From an uncultured Caryophanales bacterium (lineage in GTDB: Bacteria; Bacillota_I; Bacilli_A; Izemoplasmatales; Hujiaoplasmataceae): a stretch of DNA of 14,373 nt. Below, piece after piece: positions 1 to 9,447 of the stretch. Position 1 is the stretch's first letter. Every line of letters begins with the position of its first letter. Location: assembly GCA_937958685.1 (NCBI GenBank), contig CALGNF010000176.1, forward strand, positions 1 through 14,373. Reading direction: 5' to 3'. The notes beneath the pieces are model-generated. The model was not told where the DNA came from and ran no database searches. It saw only the letters and a list, made by a program, of their open reading frames with translations. The position numbers and the translations under genes are program-made.

Positions 1-211
1 AGTACTTCCTGAGTCGCGAATTATATTCGGTATTATAGGTGCTGACCAGTTCTTGCTGCTCCAGGCGTCGCAAGATGGGATACATCGTCGACTCGGAGAT
101 ATCGACGACACGTGAAACATCTTGGATGATCTTATAGCCATATGAGTCTTCGTATTTCAATGATGCCAACACCAGCAACTCCAGAAATCCTTTTTTTAAC
201 TGGGCATCCAT
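1..211 (-). CDS. PadR-family transcriptional regulator, N-terminal 70 residues (gene runs off the left edge)
   Basis: The minus-strand reading frame starts at the ATG complementary to 209-211 and stays open to base 1. The protein begins MDAQLKKGFLELLVLASL and continues through GYKIIQDV and STMYPILRRLEQQELV. This is the typical PadR winged-helix DNA-binding domain: a first helix rich in Leu, then Y-G-Y, then the S-x-x-T-x-Y-P-x-L-x-R-L-E recognition helix. A GAGGAGGT ribosome site about 6 bases upstream fixes the start; a second ATG at 207 is out of frame. PadR proteins are dimeric repressors that usually control their own gene and a neighbouring efflux or membrane-protein gene. The C-terminal dimerisation part and any co-transcribed target lie outside the window, so the regulated process cannot be named. 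Confidence 0.9.
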   Translation of the reverse strand, partial: MDAQLKKGFLELLVLASLKYEDSYGYKIIQDVSRVVDISESTMYPILRRLEQQELVSTYNTEYNSRLRKY

Positions 212-232
212 ATAAATACCTCCTCACACATA

Positions 233-253
233 ATACTATACAATGCATAGTAT
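233..253. promoter_or_regulatory. Inverted repeat overlapping the padR promoter, probable PadR autoregulatory operator
   Basis: ATACTAT (233-239) and ATAGTAT (247-253) form a perfect 7-base inverted repeat with a 7-base spacer. It covers the -10 box and most of the promoter spacer. PadR family members commonly bind AT-rich dyads at their own promoters, so autorepression is the natural inference. No binding data are available from sequence alone. Confidence 0.65.
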
Positions 254-263
254 GTATTGTCAA
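235..263 (-). promoter_or_regulatory. Promoter of the padR-like gene
   Basis: On the minus strand a perfect -35 TTGACA (258-263) is followed by exactly 17 bases and a -10 TATAGT (235-240). Transcription would start about 15 bases upstream of the GAGGAGGT ribosome site. It is the closest match to a sigma-A consensus promoter in the window. Confidence 0.85.
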
Positions 264-420
264 GCGCTTTTTTCCTTTTTTTTTGTAGATTTCATTGTTG
301 GCAACCTAGTCATAGAAATAGACGAAAAAACGAGATAACAGACATTCGTGCCGTTAATGCTTTCATTGCCTTTCGTGCAGAAACCACGTCGTGTTTTTTC
401 TGTCTTAATCGGATTTTTCA

Positions 421-449
421 TTGCGAATCACGGCCCTATGCGTTATAAT
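421..449 (+). promoter_or_regulatory. Promoter of hppA
   Basis: TTGCGA (421-426), 17 bases, then a perfect TATAAT (444-449). Initiation near 456 would give a leader of about 33 bases, including AAGGAG at 471-476. The stretch between this promoter and the padR promoter (264-420) shows no convincing gene or structured RNA. Confidence 0.75.
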
Positions 450-488
450 ATCTGCAGTGTATGTCTAGTTAAGGAGTTGAATTGTCAC

Positions 489-2561
<2,073 letters not shown>

Positions 2562-2568
2562 TCTATTG

Positions 2569-2596
2569 AAAAGCTGTTCCCCGGAACAGCTTTTTT
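2569..2596 (+). terminator. Intrinsic terminator of hppA
   Basis: AAAAGCTGTTCC (2569-2580) pairs with GGAACAGCTTTT (2583-2594) around a minimal C-rich loop, followed by a T tract to 2596. It begins 8 bases after the hppA stop codon. Confidence 0.88.
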
Positions 2597-2606
2597 ATTG
2601 CCGCAA

Positions 2607-2625
2607 GCCTGTTCAAAAAACAGGC
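2607..2625. other. Small inverted repeat inside the acyltransferase promoter region
   Basis: GCCTGTT (2607-2613) and AACAGGC (2619-2625) form a perfect 7-base stem with a 5-base loop. It lies just after the hppA terminator and overlaps the predicted -35 of the next gene. It could be an operator or a second, T-poor hairpin; the sequence does not decide. Confidence 0.4.
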
Positions 2626-2640
2626 GAAAGAAGGTATAAT
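2612..2640 (+). promoter_or_regulatory. Promoter of the PlsC-like acyltransferase gene
   Basis: A perfect TATAAT (2635-2640) is preceded at 17 bases by TTCAAA (2612-2617), a 4/6 match to the -35 consensus. Because hppA ends in a strong terminator, an independent promoter here makes sense. Confidence 0.6.
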
Positions 2641-2668
2641 AGGAATATCAATAGAGACGGAGTCGATT

Positions 2669-3889
2669 ATGGGAAAGCATGTGCGGTTTCGCCACCATTT
2701 GACATTCGCTTTTTTACGTCCCTTTTTTCACTTGTTTCTCCGCATCCGCTACAATTTTCGCCGCCGGTTTTTCAAACTCGAGCGGAAGCGACCTTACCTG
2801 ATCCTTTATAATCATGCCACAAATGTGGACGCTTACGCGGTGGCTTGTTCTTTTCGCCGGCCGCTGTATTTTGTCGCGACCGAGCATCTGATGAGCGTGA
2901 AGCATCTTTCTTGGCTGGTCGATTATCTGATCGCTCCGATCCCGATCCAGAAGAACAAGGTCGACCTTCGTTCGGTGCGGGAAATCGTCAGCGTCGCCAA
3001 AGAAGGCGGCACGATCGCCCTGTCACCCGAGGGCAACTCCACACTGACCGGTGAAAATCCCTATATGTACCGAAGCATCCGTAAACTGGTCAGATTGCTG
3101 AGGTTGCCGGTTGTCTTCTGCCACATCACGGGAAATTACATGAGCAATCCGCGGTGGGGCGTCGGCATTCGTAAAAATCAGCTCACTTGCGAGATCACCG
3201 ATATTCTGGAGCCTTCGGTCTACCTCTTTCTGACTGATGACGAAGTATTCCAACTTATCAAGGAAAAACTGTATGTCAACGCCTATCAAGATCAAATGAA
3301 AGCACCGCGGCTCTATCCATCCAAAGAGCCCGCTCTCTATCTGGAACGGGTCTTGCTCGTATGTCCGCGTTGCCGGTCCATCGACCGGCTATATAGCATC
3401 GGCAATCGCGTTGTCTGCAAAAGTTGCGACTTCGAGATTGCTTTGGATGAATACGGTTTTTTCACCGACAATGACTTCGATTTCAAGACGGTGATCGATT
3501 GGGATAATTGGCAGAAACCGCTGCTGGCCGCCTGGGTCGCCGCTCATCCCGATGCTGCGCCGCTGTTTGCCCCTGCCGAGGTGCGGGTTCTGGAACATGT
3601 CCAAACAGGAAAGCGTTATTCATACAAGCGCGATCTGGGATTGGCGACCATAACGCTGACAACCGCCGGTTTTGTTTTGGAATTCGCCGATCGATCCTTG
3701 ATGATTGACTGGGATGTGCTTGAGGAACTGGCCATGGCCGACAAGAACCAATTGCTGTTCTATCGGCCAAACGCCAATACCCTCATCATCAAGGGTAAAG
3801 ACCGCTTTAGTCCCTATAAATACGTTATCGCCCGCCAGAAGCTGATGGCGATGAGACGCGGTGTCGAACCCGAATATCTTGGTATCTAA
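2669..3889 (+). CDS. PlsC-like lysophospholipid acyltransferase with C-terminal zinc-ribbon module
   Basis: The 406-residue protein has a basic, aromatic N-terminus that may associate with the membrane, then a glycerolipid acyltransferase domain. Motif I is the catalytic H-x4-D in NHATNVDAY (H49, D54). The block corresponding to the PEG-T-R-S motif reads SPEGNST (P120-G122). Such enzymes usually transfer an acyl chain to lysophosphatidic acid or a related acceptor at the inner membrane face. Typical PlsC proteins are about 200-250 residues; this one continues with CPRC (C232, C235) and CKSC (C250, C253), a four-Cys zinc-ribbon-like unit, then about 150 residues I do not recognise. The ATG at 2669 follows CGGAG at a normal distance. 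A promoter lies upstream and a terminator directly downstream, so it is probably transcribed alone. The acyltransferase call is firm, but the exact acceptor is unknown. Confidence 0.87.
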   Translation: MGKHVRFRHHLTFAFLRPFFHLFLRIRYNFRRRFFKLERKRPYLILYNHATNVDAYAVACSFRRPLYFVATEHLMSVKHLSWLVDYLIAPIPIQKNKVDLRSVREIVSVAKEGGTIALSPEGNSTLTGENPYMYRSIRKLVRLLRLPVVFCHITGNYMSNPRWGVGIRKNQLTCEITDILEPSVYLFLTDDEVFQLIKEKLYVNAYQDQMKAPRLYPSKEPALYLERVLLVCPRCRSIDRLYSIGNRVVCKSCDFEIALDEYGFFTDNDFDFKTVIDWDNWQKPLLAAWVAAHPDAAPLFAPAEVRVLEHVQTGKRYSYKRDLGLATITLTTAGFVLEFADRSLMIDWDVLEELAMADKNQLLFYRPNANTLIIKGKDRFSPYKYVIARQKLMAMRRGVEPEYLGI

Positions 3890-3915
3890 AAAAAGAAGTC
3901 CGCGGACTTCTTTTT
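3890..3915. terminator. Bidirectional terminator between two convergent genes
   Basis: A perfect symmetrical hairpin: A5-GAAGTC (3890-3900), loop CGCG, GACTTC-T5 (3905-3915). It has an A tract on one side and a T tract on the other, so it can end transcription from both directions. It starts right after the plus-strand stop codon and overlaps the first two bases of the TAA stop of the minus-strand gene. Confidence 0.9.
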
Positions 3916-4411
3916 ATTGATGCCTTTGTTTGCGGTTGTGCAGACAATCGTCGATCATCACGACCAGCCCGAGATAGAAAGGCGCCTTGGCCTCATCATG
4001 GATATTGATCTCGTAGGTGTCGCCCCAGGCGATGAGTTTCTTGTGGACGTCGAGAACGTGGCGGTTGTTGGAACTGACATGAAAATCATGAGCCCAGACA
4101 TTGCCCTCGATGAGCATATCCCCATCGGCGGAACTGACATCGAGTTTTTGTTTCAGGAAACTGAGCCTTTTTCTGATTTTGGCGACTTGCTTTCCGCCAG
4201 CCTCAAGCAGAAAATACGTCGGCAGGAAGGAAAACACCTTTCGTTTCAATGTATACAGATGCTTGTTGGCGTTGGTGTCATAGAGTTTCTTGGTACGGGA
4301 AAGCGAGAGAAACTTGCCGATGCAGTGATACCGGACGCGCTTGTCCTCATCGAAAAACTTGTACCTGTCCGTCAGTGAGAAGACTTTCTGTTTCATGTAG
4401 AAACTAACCAT
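3914..4411 (-). CDS. LURP-one-related (Tubby C-terminal-like) protein
   Basis: The 165-residue soluble protein has no signal peptide. It shows the repeated beta-strand pattern of the LOR/LURP-one family: MKQKVFSLTDRYKFFDED near the start, then YHCIGKFLSLSRTKKLYD, KVFSFLPTYFLLEAG, an EGNVWAHDF block and KKLIAWGDTYEINI. The fold resembles the C-terminal domain of Tubby and phospholipid scramblases, which bind membrane lipids in some members; the bacterial role is not established. The start is taken at ATG 4411 because AAAGGAGG (4421-4428) lies 9 bases upstream. A TTG at 4417 is only 3 bases from that site, and the next ATG at 4396 is too far. The gene lies downstream of the nup operon in the same direction and converges with the acyltransferase gene, sharing its terminator. 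Confidence 0.82.
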   Translation of the reverse strand: MVSFYMKQKVFSLTDRYKFFDEDKRVRYHCIGKFLSLSRTKKLYDTNANKHLYTLKRKVFSFLPTYFLLEAGGKQVAKIRKRLSFLKQKLDVSSADGDMLIEGNVWAHDFHVSSNNRHVLDVHKKLIAWGDTYEINIHDEAKAPFYLGLVVMIDDCLHNRKQRHQ

Positions 4412-4441
4412 CAACAAAGACCTCCTTTGTCATACCATTCT

Positions 4442-4470
4442 CGATTAATACTGATTTCCGGCCCTGTCAA
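4442..4470 (-). promoter_or_regulatory. Possible promoter of the LURP-one-like gene
   Basis: A perfect TTGACA (4465-4470) lies on the minus strand upstream of the gene. The matching -10 is weak: TAATCG at 17 bases, or ATTAAT at 15 bases. The gene could instead be read from the nup operon. Confidence 0.35.
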
Positions 4471-4490
4471 ATCGGTTGTGGGAACCATTT
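4469..4490 (-). terminator. Weak hairpin downstream of nupQ
   Basis: Read on the minus strand, AAATGGTT pairs with AACC-ATTT across a 5-base loop, with one bulged base (4473). Only a short T run follows. It is the only structure I find between nupQ and the next gene, so termination of the nup operon here would be inefficient at best. It overlaps the possible -35 of the LURP-one-like gene. Confidence 0.25.
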
Positions 4491-4511
4491 CACCCGAACT
4501 TGCGGGGCTCG

Positions 4512-5504
4512 TCAGCGGGTACCCTGGTCATAGACCTGGCCGATGGCTTTCGGTGCGCGGCTGGACTTGCTGGAAACAGCCAGGACGATGAGGGTCGCGA
4601 GATAGGGAATCATCGAATAGAAATCCGACGAGAGGTTTAGTGAACTCAAGAAGGGAATCGCCGAGTAGGCAGCCCCCACGGTTGTCATCAATCCGAAGAC
4701 GAAAGCTGCGAACAGCACGCGGAAGGGTTTCCAGTTGCCGAAAATGAGCACGGCGATTGCGAGAAAGCCATATCCGGAAACGGTGCCTTCGAAGGATTTG
4801 GCGGTCGAAATGGCGAATAGGAAGCCACCGGCCCCGGCCAGAAAACCGGAAATCAGCACGGCACGGTAGCGAACATGATAGATATTTACGCCCAAGGAAT
4901 CAGCCGCATGCGGATTCTCGCCACAAGACCGCAAGCGCAAGCCCTCTTTGGTTTTGTAAAGAAACACATACGCCACCAGCAGGATTATAAGTCCCAGATA
5001 AAAGCCGGCGTTGACGCGTTTGAAGAACAAATCGCCGATTACAGGTATCTCCGCCAAGAAACCAACAGTCTGCATCTTGAAGACGGTGCGGAAGAAGATC
5101 TGCTTGCCGCCGATGACGGTGCGGGCGATATAGAAGGCCAACGCCGGCGCAATTAGGTTCAGCGCCGTGGCCGAAATCGTTTGGTTGGCCTTCATCGATA
5201 TCGAAGCGTAAGCATGCAGCCACGAGAACAACAGGCCGGTGAGACCTCCGACCAGCATCCCCATCACCAGTAAACCGGTCTTGTGCCAATTGCTCATCGC
5301 CAAAGCTTCAAGATTTGTCTGTGGCTCAACAATCGAGAGCACCCATATCGATACGAACGCTCCCATGATCATGATTCCCTCAAGGGCAATGTTTGTTACG
5401 CCGCTGCGTTCGCAGATCATCGCCCCGACGGCAACGACAAGCAAAGGAATCATCGTCGTGAACGTGGAGTTAAGCAAATCATAGATCGTGTATGCGAAGA
5501 TCAT
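4512..5504 (-). CDS. nupQ: Nucleoside ABC transporter permease, NupQ-like
   Basis: The 330-residue polytopic membrane protein is one of two permease subunits of a Bmp-type purine nucleoside importer (branched-chain amino-acid/ribose permease superfamily). The N-terminal block, with MIPLLVVAVGAMICERSGV followed by TNIALEGIMIMGAF, is characteristic of the YufQ/NupQ subunit. The conserved coupling-loop region LRSCGENPHAADSLGV, where the ATPase docks, is present, as are multiple hydrophobic segments to the C-terminus. Its ATG overlaps the TGA of nupP (ATGA, 5501-5504), indicating translational coupling. It is the last gene of bmpA-nupO-nupP-nupQ. The order and sequence types match the B. subtilis nupNOPQ guanosine system, but the actual substrate range is inferred. 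Confidence 0.92.
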   Translation of the reverse strand: MIFAYTIYDLLNSTFTTMIPLLVVAVGAMICERSGVTNIALEGIMIMGAFVSIWVLSIVEPQTNLEALAMSNWHKTGLLVMGMLVGGLTGLLFSWLHAYASISMKANQTISATALNLIAPALAFYIARTVIGGKQIFFRTVFKMQTVGFLAEIPVIGDLFFKRVNAGFYLGLIILLVAYVFLYKTKEGLRLRSCGENPHAADSLGVNIYHVRYRAVLISGFLAGAGGFLFAISTAKSFEGTVSGYGFLAIAVLIFGNWKPFRVLFAAFVFGLMTTVGAAYSAIPFLSSLNLSSDFYSMIPYLATLIVLAVSSKSSRAPKAIGQVYDQGTR

Positions 5505-6717
5505 GACTTCTCACCCCCCGCAGAAGCCAAAGCTTGCTTTTCGAAGATTTTTTCCGCTTTGAGTTTTCTTTGCTTTTCTTTGCGGTTTTTGACGAATTGA
5601 TAGAGAACCGTGGAAAGGGCGCTGAAGTAGATGATGACCGCGGTGATGACATCTGCCATTTCTTTCATGTAATTCGCCATCTCCATGTAATAGCCGCCTT
5701 GGCGGATATAGGCCAAGAAGAGGCCGGCGAACAGCACCCCGACGGGTTGGGTCAATCCCAAAAGCGCAACCGAGATTCCATCAAATCCAACAGACATCAA
5801 CTCGGCAGACATCATGTCCTTCGTGACCCAGACAAACTTGCCGGGGATGAGCACGAAGACGGCCCCGGCGATGCCGGCGAGAATGCCGGAAATCGCCATC
5901 GAGATGATTATGTTGCGCTTGGTATTCATGCCGGCATATCTGCTGGCTTCCTTGTTGAAACCAACGGCCTTGAGCTGATAACCGAGCGTTGTCTTGTTGA
6001 GGATGATGAAGATGACGATCACAGCCAGAATCGCGATCAAAATGCCGATATCCAGATCGTAATAACCGACGATCGCGAGTTCACGATGCGGCAACAAGGC
6101 CGTTCTGGCAACAGAAAGAGTATGACCGGTATTGCCATCAAGCAGACGATTGCCCTTGATAATGATAAAAGCGGTGTACATCGCCACATAATTCATCATG
6201 ATCGAGGCGACGACCTCATGGACATTGAGCAGCGCTTTCAACAATCCGACAATCATGCCCCAGATCCCGGCCGCAAGCATGCCGGCCAAGATCGCAAACA
6301 TCCAGTGGAAAGGCGCCGGCATCGTCATTTTGATGCCAACATAAACAGCCGCCAGCGAGCCCATGATCATCTGTCCGGGGACACCGATGTTGAACAAACC
6401 GGTCCGGAACGCGAAGGCTACCGCCAAGCCGGCGAGAATCAGTGGCGCCGAGCTGTAGAGCATGTACCAAAACTTTCCAGTCCCTCATTGAAGCCGCCGG
6501 CCAGCAAGAGACTGACGCCATAGAAGAACTCGGGATCGTTATATGACTTCAAAACACCAATAACGGATAGAAGCCAGATGATGAACATCGTTAGGATACC
6601 AAAACCGATGCCAAAACCGATGGCGATGAAACTTGGCGTCGCGGGAGCCAGTCTTTTTATGGAAAACACGCGCCGAACCCAGTCCCCGACAGTCTTCAGC
6701 AAGGCTTTAACTTTCAT
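5501..6717 (-). pseudogene. nupP: Nucleoside ABC transporter permease, NupP-like, split by an apparent frameshift
   Basis: The first permease subunit of the importer. Reading starts at ATG 6717, overlapping the nupO stop by 11 bases and preceded by AAGGTGAT. It runs 83 residues with a membrane segment (about 29-53) to LLAGGFNEGLESF, then loses frame and stops at 6439. The rest, starting ...WYMLYSSAPLILAGLAV and including FAFRTGLFNIGVPGQ, lies in another frame and ends at the TGA at 5501-5503. Adding one T to the run of four (6469-6472) gives ...ESFWYMLYSSAPL and an uninterrupted 405-residue permease. The protein on both sides is well conserved and the neighbours are intact, so a sequencing or assembly deletion, or a very recent mutation, is likely. 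An internal ATG at 6463 opens the downstream 320-residue part but has no good ribosome site. Confidence 0.88.
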
Positions 6718-8242
6718 GGGCGATCACCTTCTTCTTGGAACCGGACATGTAAAGTCCGATTTCATGGAACGAGGTTTTCTTGGGATCAAGTTCAGCAACA
6801 AGTTCGCCTTCATAAATCACGAGGATTCTGTCGGACAGGTTCATGATCTCGTCCAACTCCAAGGACACCAAGAGAACAGCTTTGCCGTTGCCACGCTCCT
6901 CGAGAAGTTTACCATGGATGTATTCGATGGCACCGATATCCAAACCCCTGGTCGGCTGCATGGCGATCAAAAACTCGGGTTCGCGGGAAATCTCTCTGGC
7001 AATGATCGCTTTTTGCTGGTTGCCCCCTGACATCGAGCGCGTAAGGGAGTATGCCCCGCTTGCTGAACGGATATCAAAGGCTTTGATCAGCTGGTCGGCA
7101 TGATTGTAGATTTCCGCTTTCCGCAAAAATCCATGTTTTTGAAATTGGGGTCGGTGGTATGACTGGAGAATCAGATTTTCGGCAAGCGAATAATCAAGAA
7201 CCAGTCCGTGTTTGTGCCTGTCCTCGGGAATATGGCCGATGCCCATCATCAACTTGTTCCGGATCGACTCCTTGGTGATGTCCTTCCCCCGATAATAGAG
7301 ATGGCCGCCACTAGGATTCTTCAATCCGGATATGACGCCGACGAGTTCCGTCTGGCCATTGCCTTCAATCCCGGCAATGCCGACGATTTCGCCCTGTCTA
7401 ACCGAGAAACTCACATCCTTGAGATCGTGCTTCTTATTCAAATGATTGTAATGGGACAGGCTTTCCGACCGGAAAACTTCCTCGCCGACCTTCGCCGGTT
7501 TCTTATCGATATCAAAACTCACTTTGCGGCCAACCATCATCTCAGCCAGGGTTTCAATCGTGACATCTTTGACGTTTACCGTACCGATGCATTCGCCTTT
7601 CCGGAGAACGGTACACCTGTCAGCAACAGCCATCACCTCGGCCAGTTTGTGGGTGATGATGACGATCGATTTCCCATCAGCCTTGAAATTGCGCAGCGTG
7701 TTCATCAATTCGTCGATTTCCTGAGGTGTGAGCACGGCGGTTGGTTCATCGAAAATCAGGATATCCGCATCGCGGTAGAGCATTTTCAGAATCTCCACGC
7801 GCTGTTGCATCCCCACGCTGATATCCTTGATATAAGCGTCGGGGTCAACGAAGAGCTTATATTTTTCGCGCAAGTCGATTATCTTTTTGCGAGAATTTTC
7901 ACTGGTTAAAAATCCATGTTTTGTTTCTTCCATCCCCAAAATGATGTTTTCGGTCACGGTAAAAACATCAACAAGCTTGAAGTGTTGATGGACCATGCCG
8001 ATTTTGAGGTTGTTTGCATCGTTGGGATTTTTGATGGTCACTGGATTGCCAAAATAGCGGATTTCACCGGCCTCGGCATGATAAAGCCCGAACAGTATCG
8101 ACATCAACGTACTTTTCCCGGCACCGTTTTCACCCACAAGGGCGTGAACCTCGCCCTTTTTGAGTTGAAAAGTGATATCGTGATTGGCTCTCAGGGTTCC
8201 GAAATATTTGTGGATGTTGAGCATTTCAATGATATATTCCAT
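6707..8242 (-). CDS. nupO: Nucleoside ABC transporter ATP-binding protein with two nucleotide-binding domains, NupO-like
   Basis: The 511-residue cytoplasmic ATPase powers the Bmp/Nup nucleoside importer. Domain 1 has Walker A GENGAGKST (37-45), Q-loop Q86, signature SVGMQQ (142-147), Walker B ILIFDEP (D165, E166) and switch His198. Domain 2 has a degenerate Walker A, GIEGNGQTEL (291-300), a canonical signature MSGGNQQK (404-411) and the modified Walker B LIAMQPTRGLDIGA (425-438). Such asymmetry between the halves is normal for YufO/RbsA-type double ATPases. The start is set at ATG 8242, behind GAGGTGA with 4-5 bases of spacing; the reading frame is open to 8296, but that part has no ribosome site and lies in the intercistronic hairpin. 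The end overlaps nupP by 11 bases. Confidence 0.95.
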   Translation of the reverse strand: MEYIIEMLNIHKYFGTLRANHDITFQLKKGEVHALVGENGAGKSTLMSILFGLYHAEAGEIRYFGNPVTIKNPNDANNLKIGMVHQHFKLVDVFTVTENIILGMEETKHGFLTSENSRKKIIDLREKYKLFVDPDAYIKDISVGMQQRVEILKMLYRDADILIFDEPTAVLTPQEIDELMNTLRNFKADGKSIVIITHKLAEVMAVADRCTVLRKGECIGTVNVKDVTIETLAEMMVGRKVSFDIDKKPAKVGEEVFRSESLSHYNHLNKKHDLKDVSFSVRQGEIVGIAGIEGNGQTELVGVISGLKNPSGGHLYYRGKDITKESIRNKLMMGIGHIPEDRHKHGLVLDYSLAENLILQSYHRPQFQKHGFLRKAEIYNHADQLIKAFDIRSASGAYSLTRSMSGGNQQKAIIAREISREPEFLIAMQPTRGLDIGAIEYIHGKLLEERGNGKAVLLVSLELDEIMNLSDRILVIYEGELVAELDPKKTSFHEIGLYMSGSKKKVIAHES

Positions 8243-8268
8243 GGATTCACCTCGCCTTTTCGTGGACT

Positions 8269-8320
8269 CTCTTGAAAGAAGGAAGGATTGGTGCAAATCC
8301 TTCCTTCAGTTATTCAAGAG
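8269..8320 (-). ncRNA. Intercistronic hairpin between bmpA and nupO
   Basis: The minus-strand RNA would form a two-part stem. The inner stem is 12 perfect pairs, GAAGGAAGGATT (8278-8289) with AATCCTTCCTTC (8296-8307), around a 6-base loop. The outer stem is 8 perfect pairs, CTCTTGAA (8269-8276) with TTCAAGAG (8313-8320). A small asymmetric internal loop separates them. No long T tract follows, so it looks more like a 3'-end stabiliser or partial attenuator than a full terminator. Either would give more receptor than transporter. This is a structured mRNA element, not a proven separate RNA. Confidence 0.75.
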
Positions 8321-8334
8321 TCGTCTTCGTGGGG

Positions 8335-9447
8335 TTATTCCGTTTCTTCAGCGGGTTCGGCTTTTTCCACTAGGGCGGCATTGCTGACGCCAAGTGAAGT
8401 TAGAAAAGCGCCCAGGCTGGCTTTGTCATTTGTCGGAACGTTGATTGTACCATCGACAATAAGTGGGAGGATTGTATTATAGGCATCCTCAGCTTCGTCG
8501 GCTAGATCGCCAAATCTGGAAAAATCGGAGGGGAGGCCTACGCCACCTTCAGCAGCCCCGAGAGATATGGTTCTGCCGCCAACCCAGGTTCCGCCATAAA
8601 AATCTGCTAGCGCAGCTTGGGCCGCTTCGCCAACGCCTTTGAGGGCGGAAGTGATTACCGACTGTGAATCGCCTGATTGGTCAGCATCGACACCGATGAC
8701 ATGCTTGCCCGTTTGCTCATCCGCAGCGGACATCGCCGATGATCCAGCACCACCAGCGGCGGCGAAAATCACTTGCACTCCGGCATTGTACCAAGTTGTG
8801 GCTTTGGTTTGTGCTTCGGGAGTGGGCGCGAAAGAGCCGAGGTACTCATAATGATCGGCGTTGAAGGTGATTGTGATATCCATCTCGTCAGCGGCATAAT
8901 AAGCCCCAGCGATATAGCCGATACCGAATCTCTGCACTGCCGGAACGCTCATGCCACCGAAGAAGCCGAGTTGGGTGAACTTACCACTCTTGACCGCTAC
9001 GTATCCTGCCAAGAATCCAACCTCGTGTTCGTCGAACATCACACATAACGTATTAGCCTTGGTTTCGTATGTCTGATAGTCCGGAGTATGTGGTTCGCCA
9101 TCGATCAGAACGAATTTCACATCGGGATAAAGTTCTTGTGCCTGATAGATAGCCGTCTCAAACAAGTATCCCGGGGTAATGACTATTTGCGCGCCACCTC
9201 TGACCGCAGCCCTGATTGATCTTAGGTAGGCTTTGTCAGATACTTCTCTTGGTTTGTAATATTTGAACGTCTTGCTGTTTGCTTCTGCGTATTCAACGAT
9301 GCCTTCCCAGGTGCTCTGGTTGAACGATTTGTCATCGATGCCGCCAGCATCGGTGACCATGGCGATCTCATAATTGCCGCCTGCACAAGCAGCAAAGGTG
9401 AAAACGCTGGCCAAAACTAACACGACTGCCAATAAGACTTTTTTCAT
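8335..9447 (-). CDS. bmpA: BmpA/PnrA-type nucleoside-binding lipoprotein
   Basis: This 370-residue protein is the extracellular substrate receptor of the importer. A short basic N-terminus, a hydrophobic segment and a lipobox ending FAAC give lipidation at Cys21 after signal peptidase II cleavage. The mature protein opens with the family hallmark VTDAGGIDDKSFNQ (31-44). Further conserved blocks are a beta-strand ending in ITPGYLFETAI, PDVKFVLID, the FDEHEVGFLAGYVA block, LGFFGGMSVPAVQRFGIGY and VIGVDADQSGD. Family members bind purine nucleosides. The C-terminus is an acidic tail (EPAEETE). ATG 9447 follows an AAGGGGG ribosome site at 7 bases. It is the first gene of the operon, separated from nupO by 92 bases that hold a stable hairpin. 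Confidence 0.95.
   Translation of the reverse strand: MKKVLLAVVLVLASVFTFAACAGGNYEIAMVTDAGGIDDKSFNQSTWEGIVEYAEANSKTFKYYKPREVSDKAYLRSIRAAVRGGAQIVITPGYLFETAIYQAQELYPDVKFVLIDGEPHTPDYQTYETKANTLCVMFDEHEVGFLAGYVAVKSGKFTQLGFFGGMSVPAVQRFGIGYIAGAYYAADEMDITITFNADHYEYLGSFAPTPEAQTKATTWYNAGVQVIFAAAGGAGSSAMSAADEQTGKHVIGVDADQSGDSQSVITSALKGVGEAAQAALADFYGGTWVGGRTISLGAAEGGVGLPSDFSRFGDLADEAEDAYNTILPLIVDGTINVPTNDKASLGAFLTSLGVSNAALVEKAEPAEETE

Noticed and set aside
348..488. 47-residue N-terminal extension of the pyrophosphatase from ATG 348
   Set aside because: It would begin upstream of the predicted promoter, lacks a ribosome site and has no counterpart in the family.
4069..4140. An 11-base direct repeat (GGAACTGACAT) occurring twice in the LURP-one-like gene
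   Set aside because: Both copies encode a V-S-S tripeptide in normal coding sequence; two short matches in one gene are likely chance.
5534..6523. 329-codon plus-strand open frame opposite the nupP gene
   Set aside because: Its translation is rich in His, Asp and Arg with no hydrophobic pattern, as expected for the mirror of a membrane protein gene; the permease on the other strand explains the region.
7208..7909. 233-codon plus-strand open frame opposite nupO
   Set aside because: Antisense to conserved ABC ATPase motifs; no start signals.
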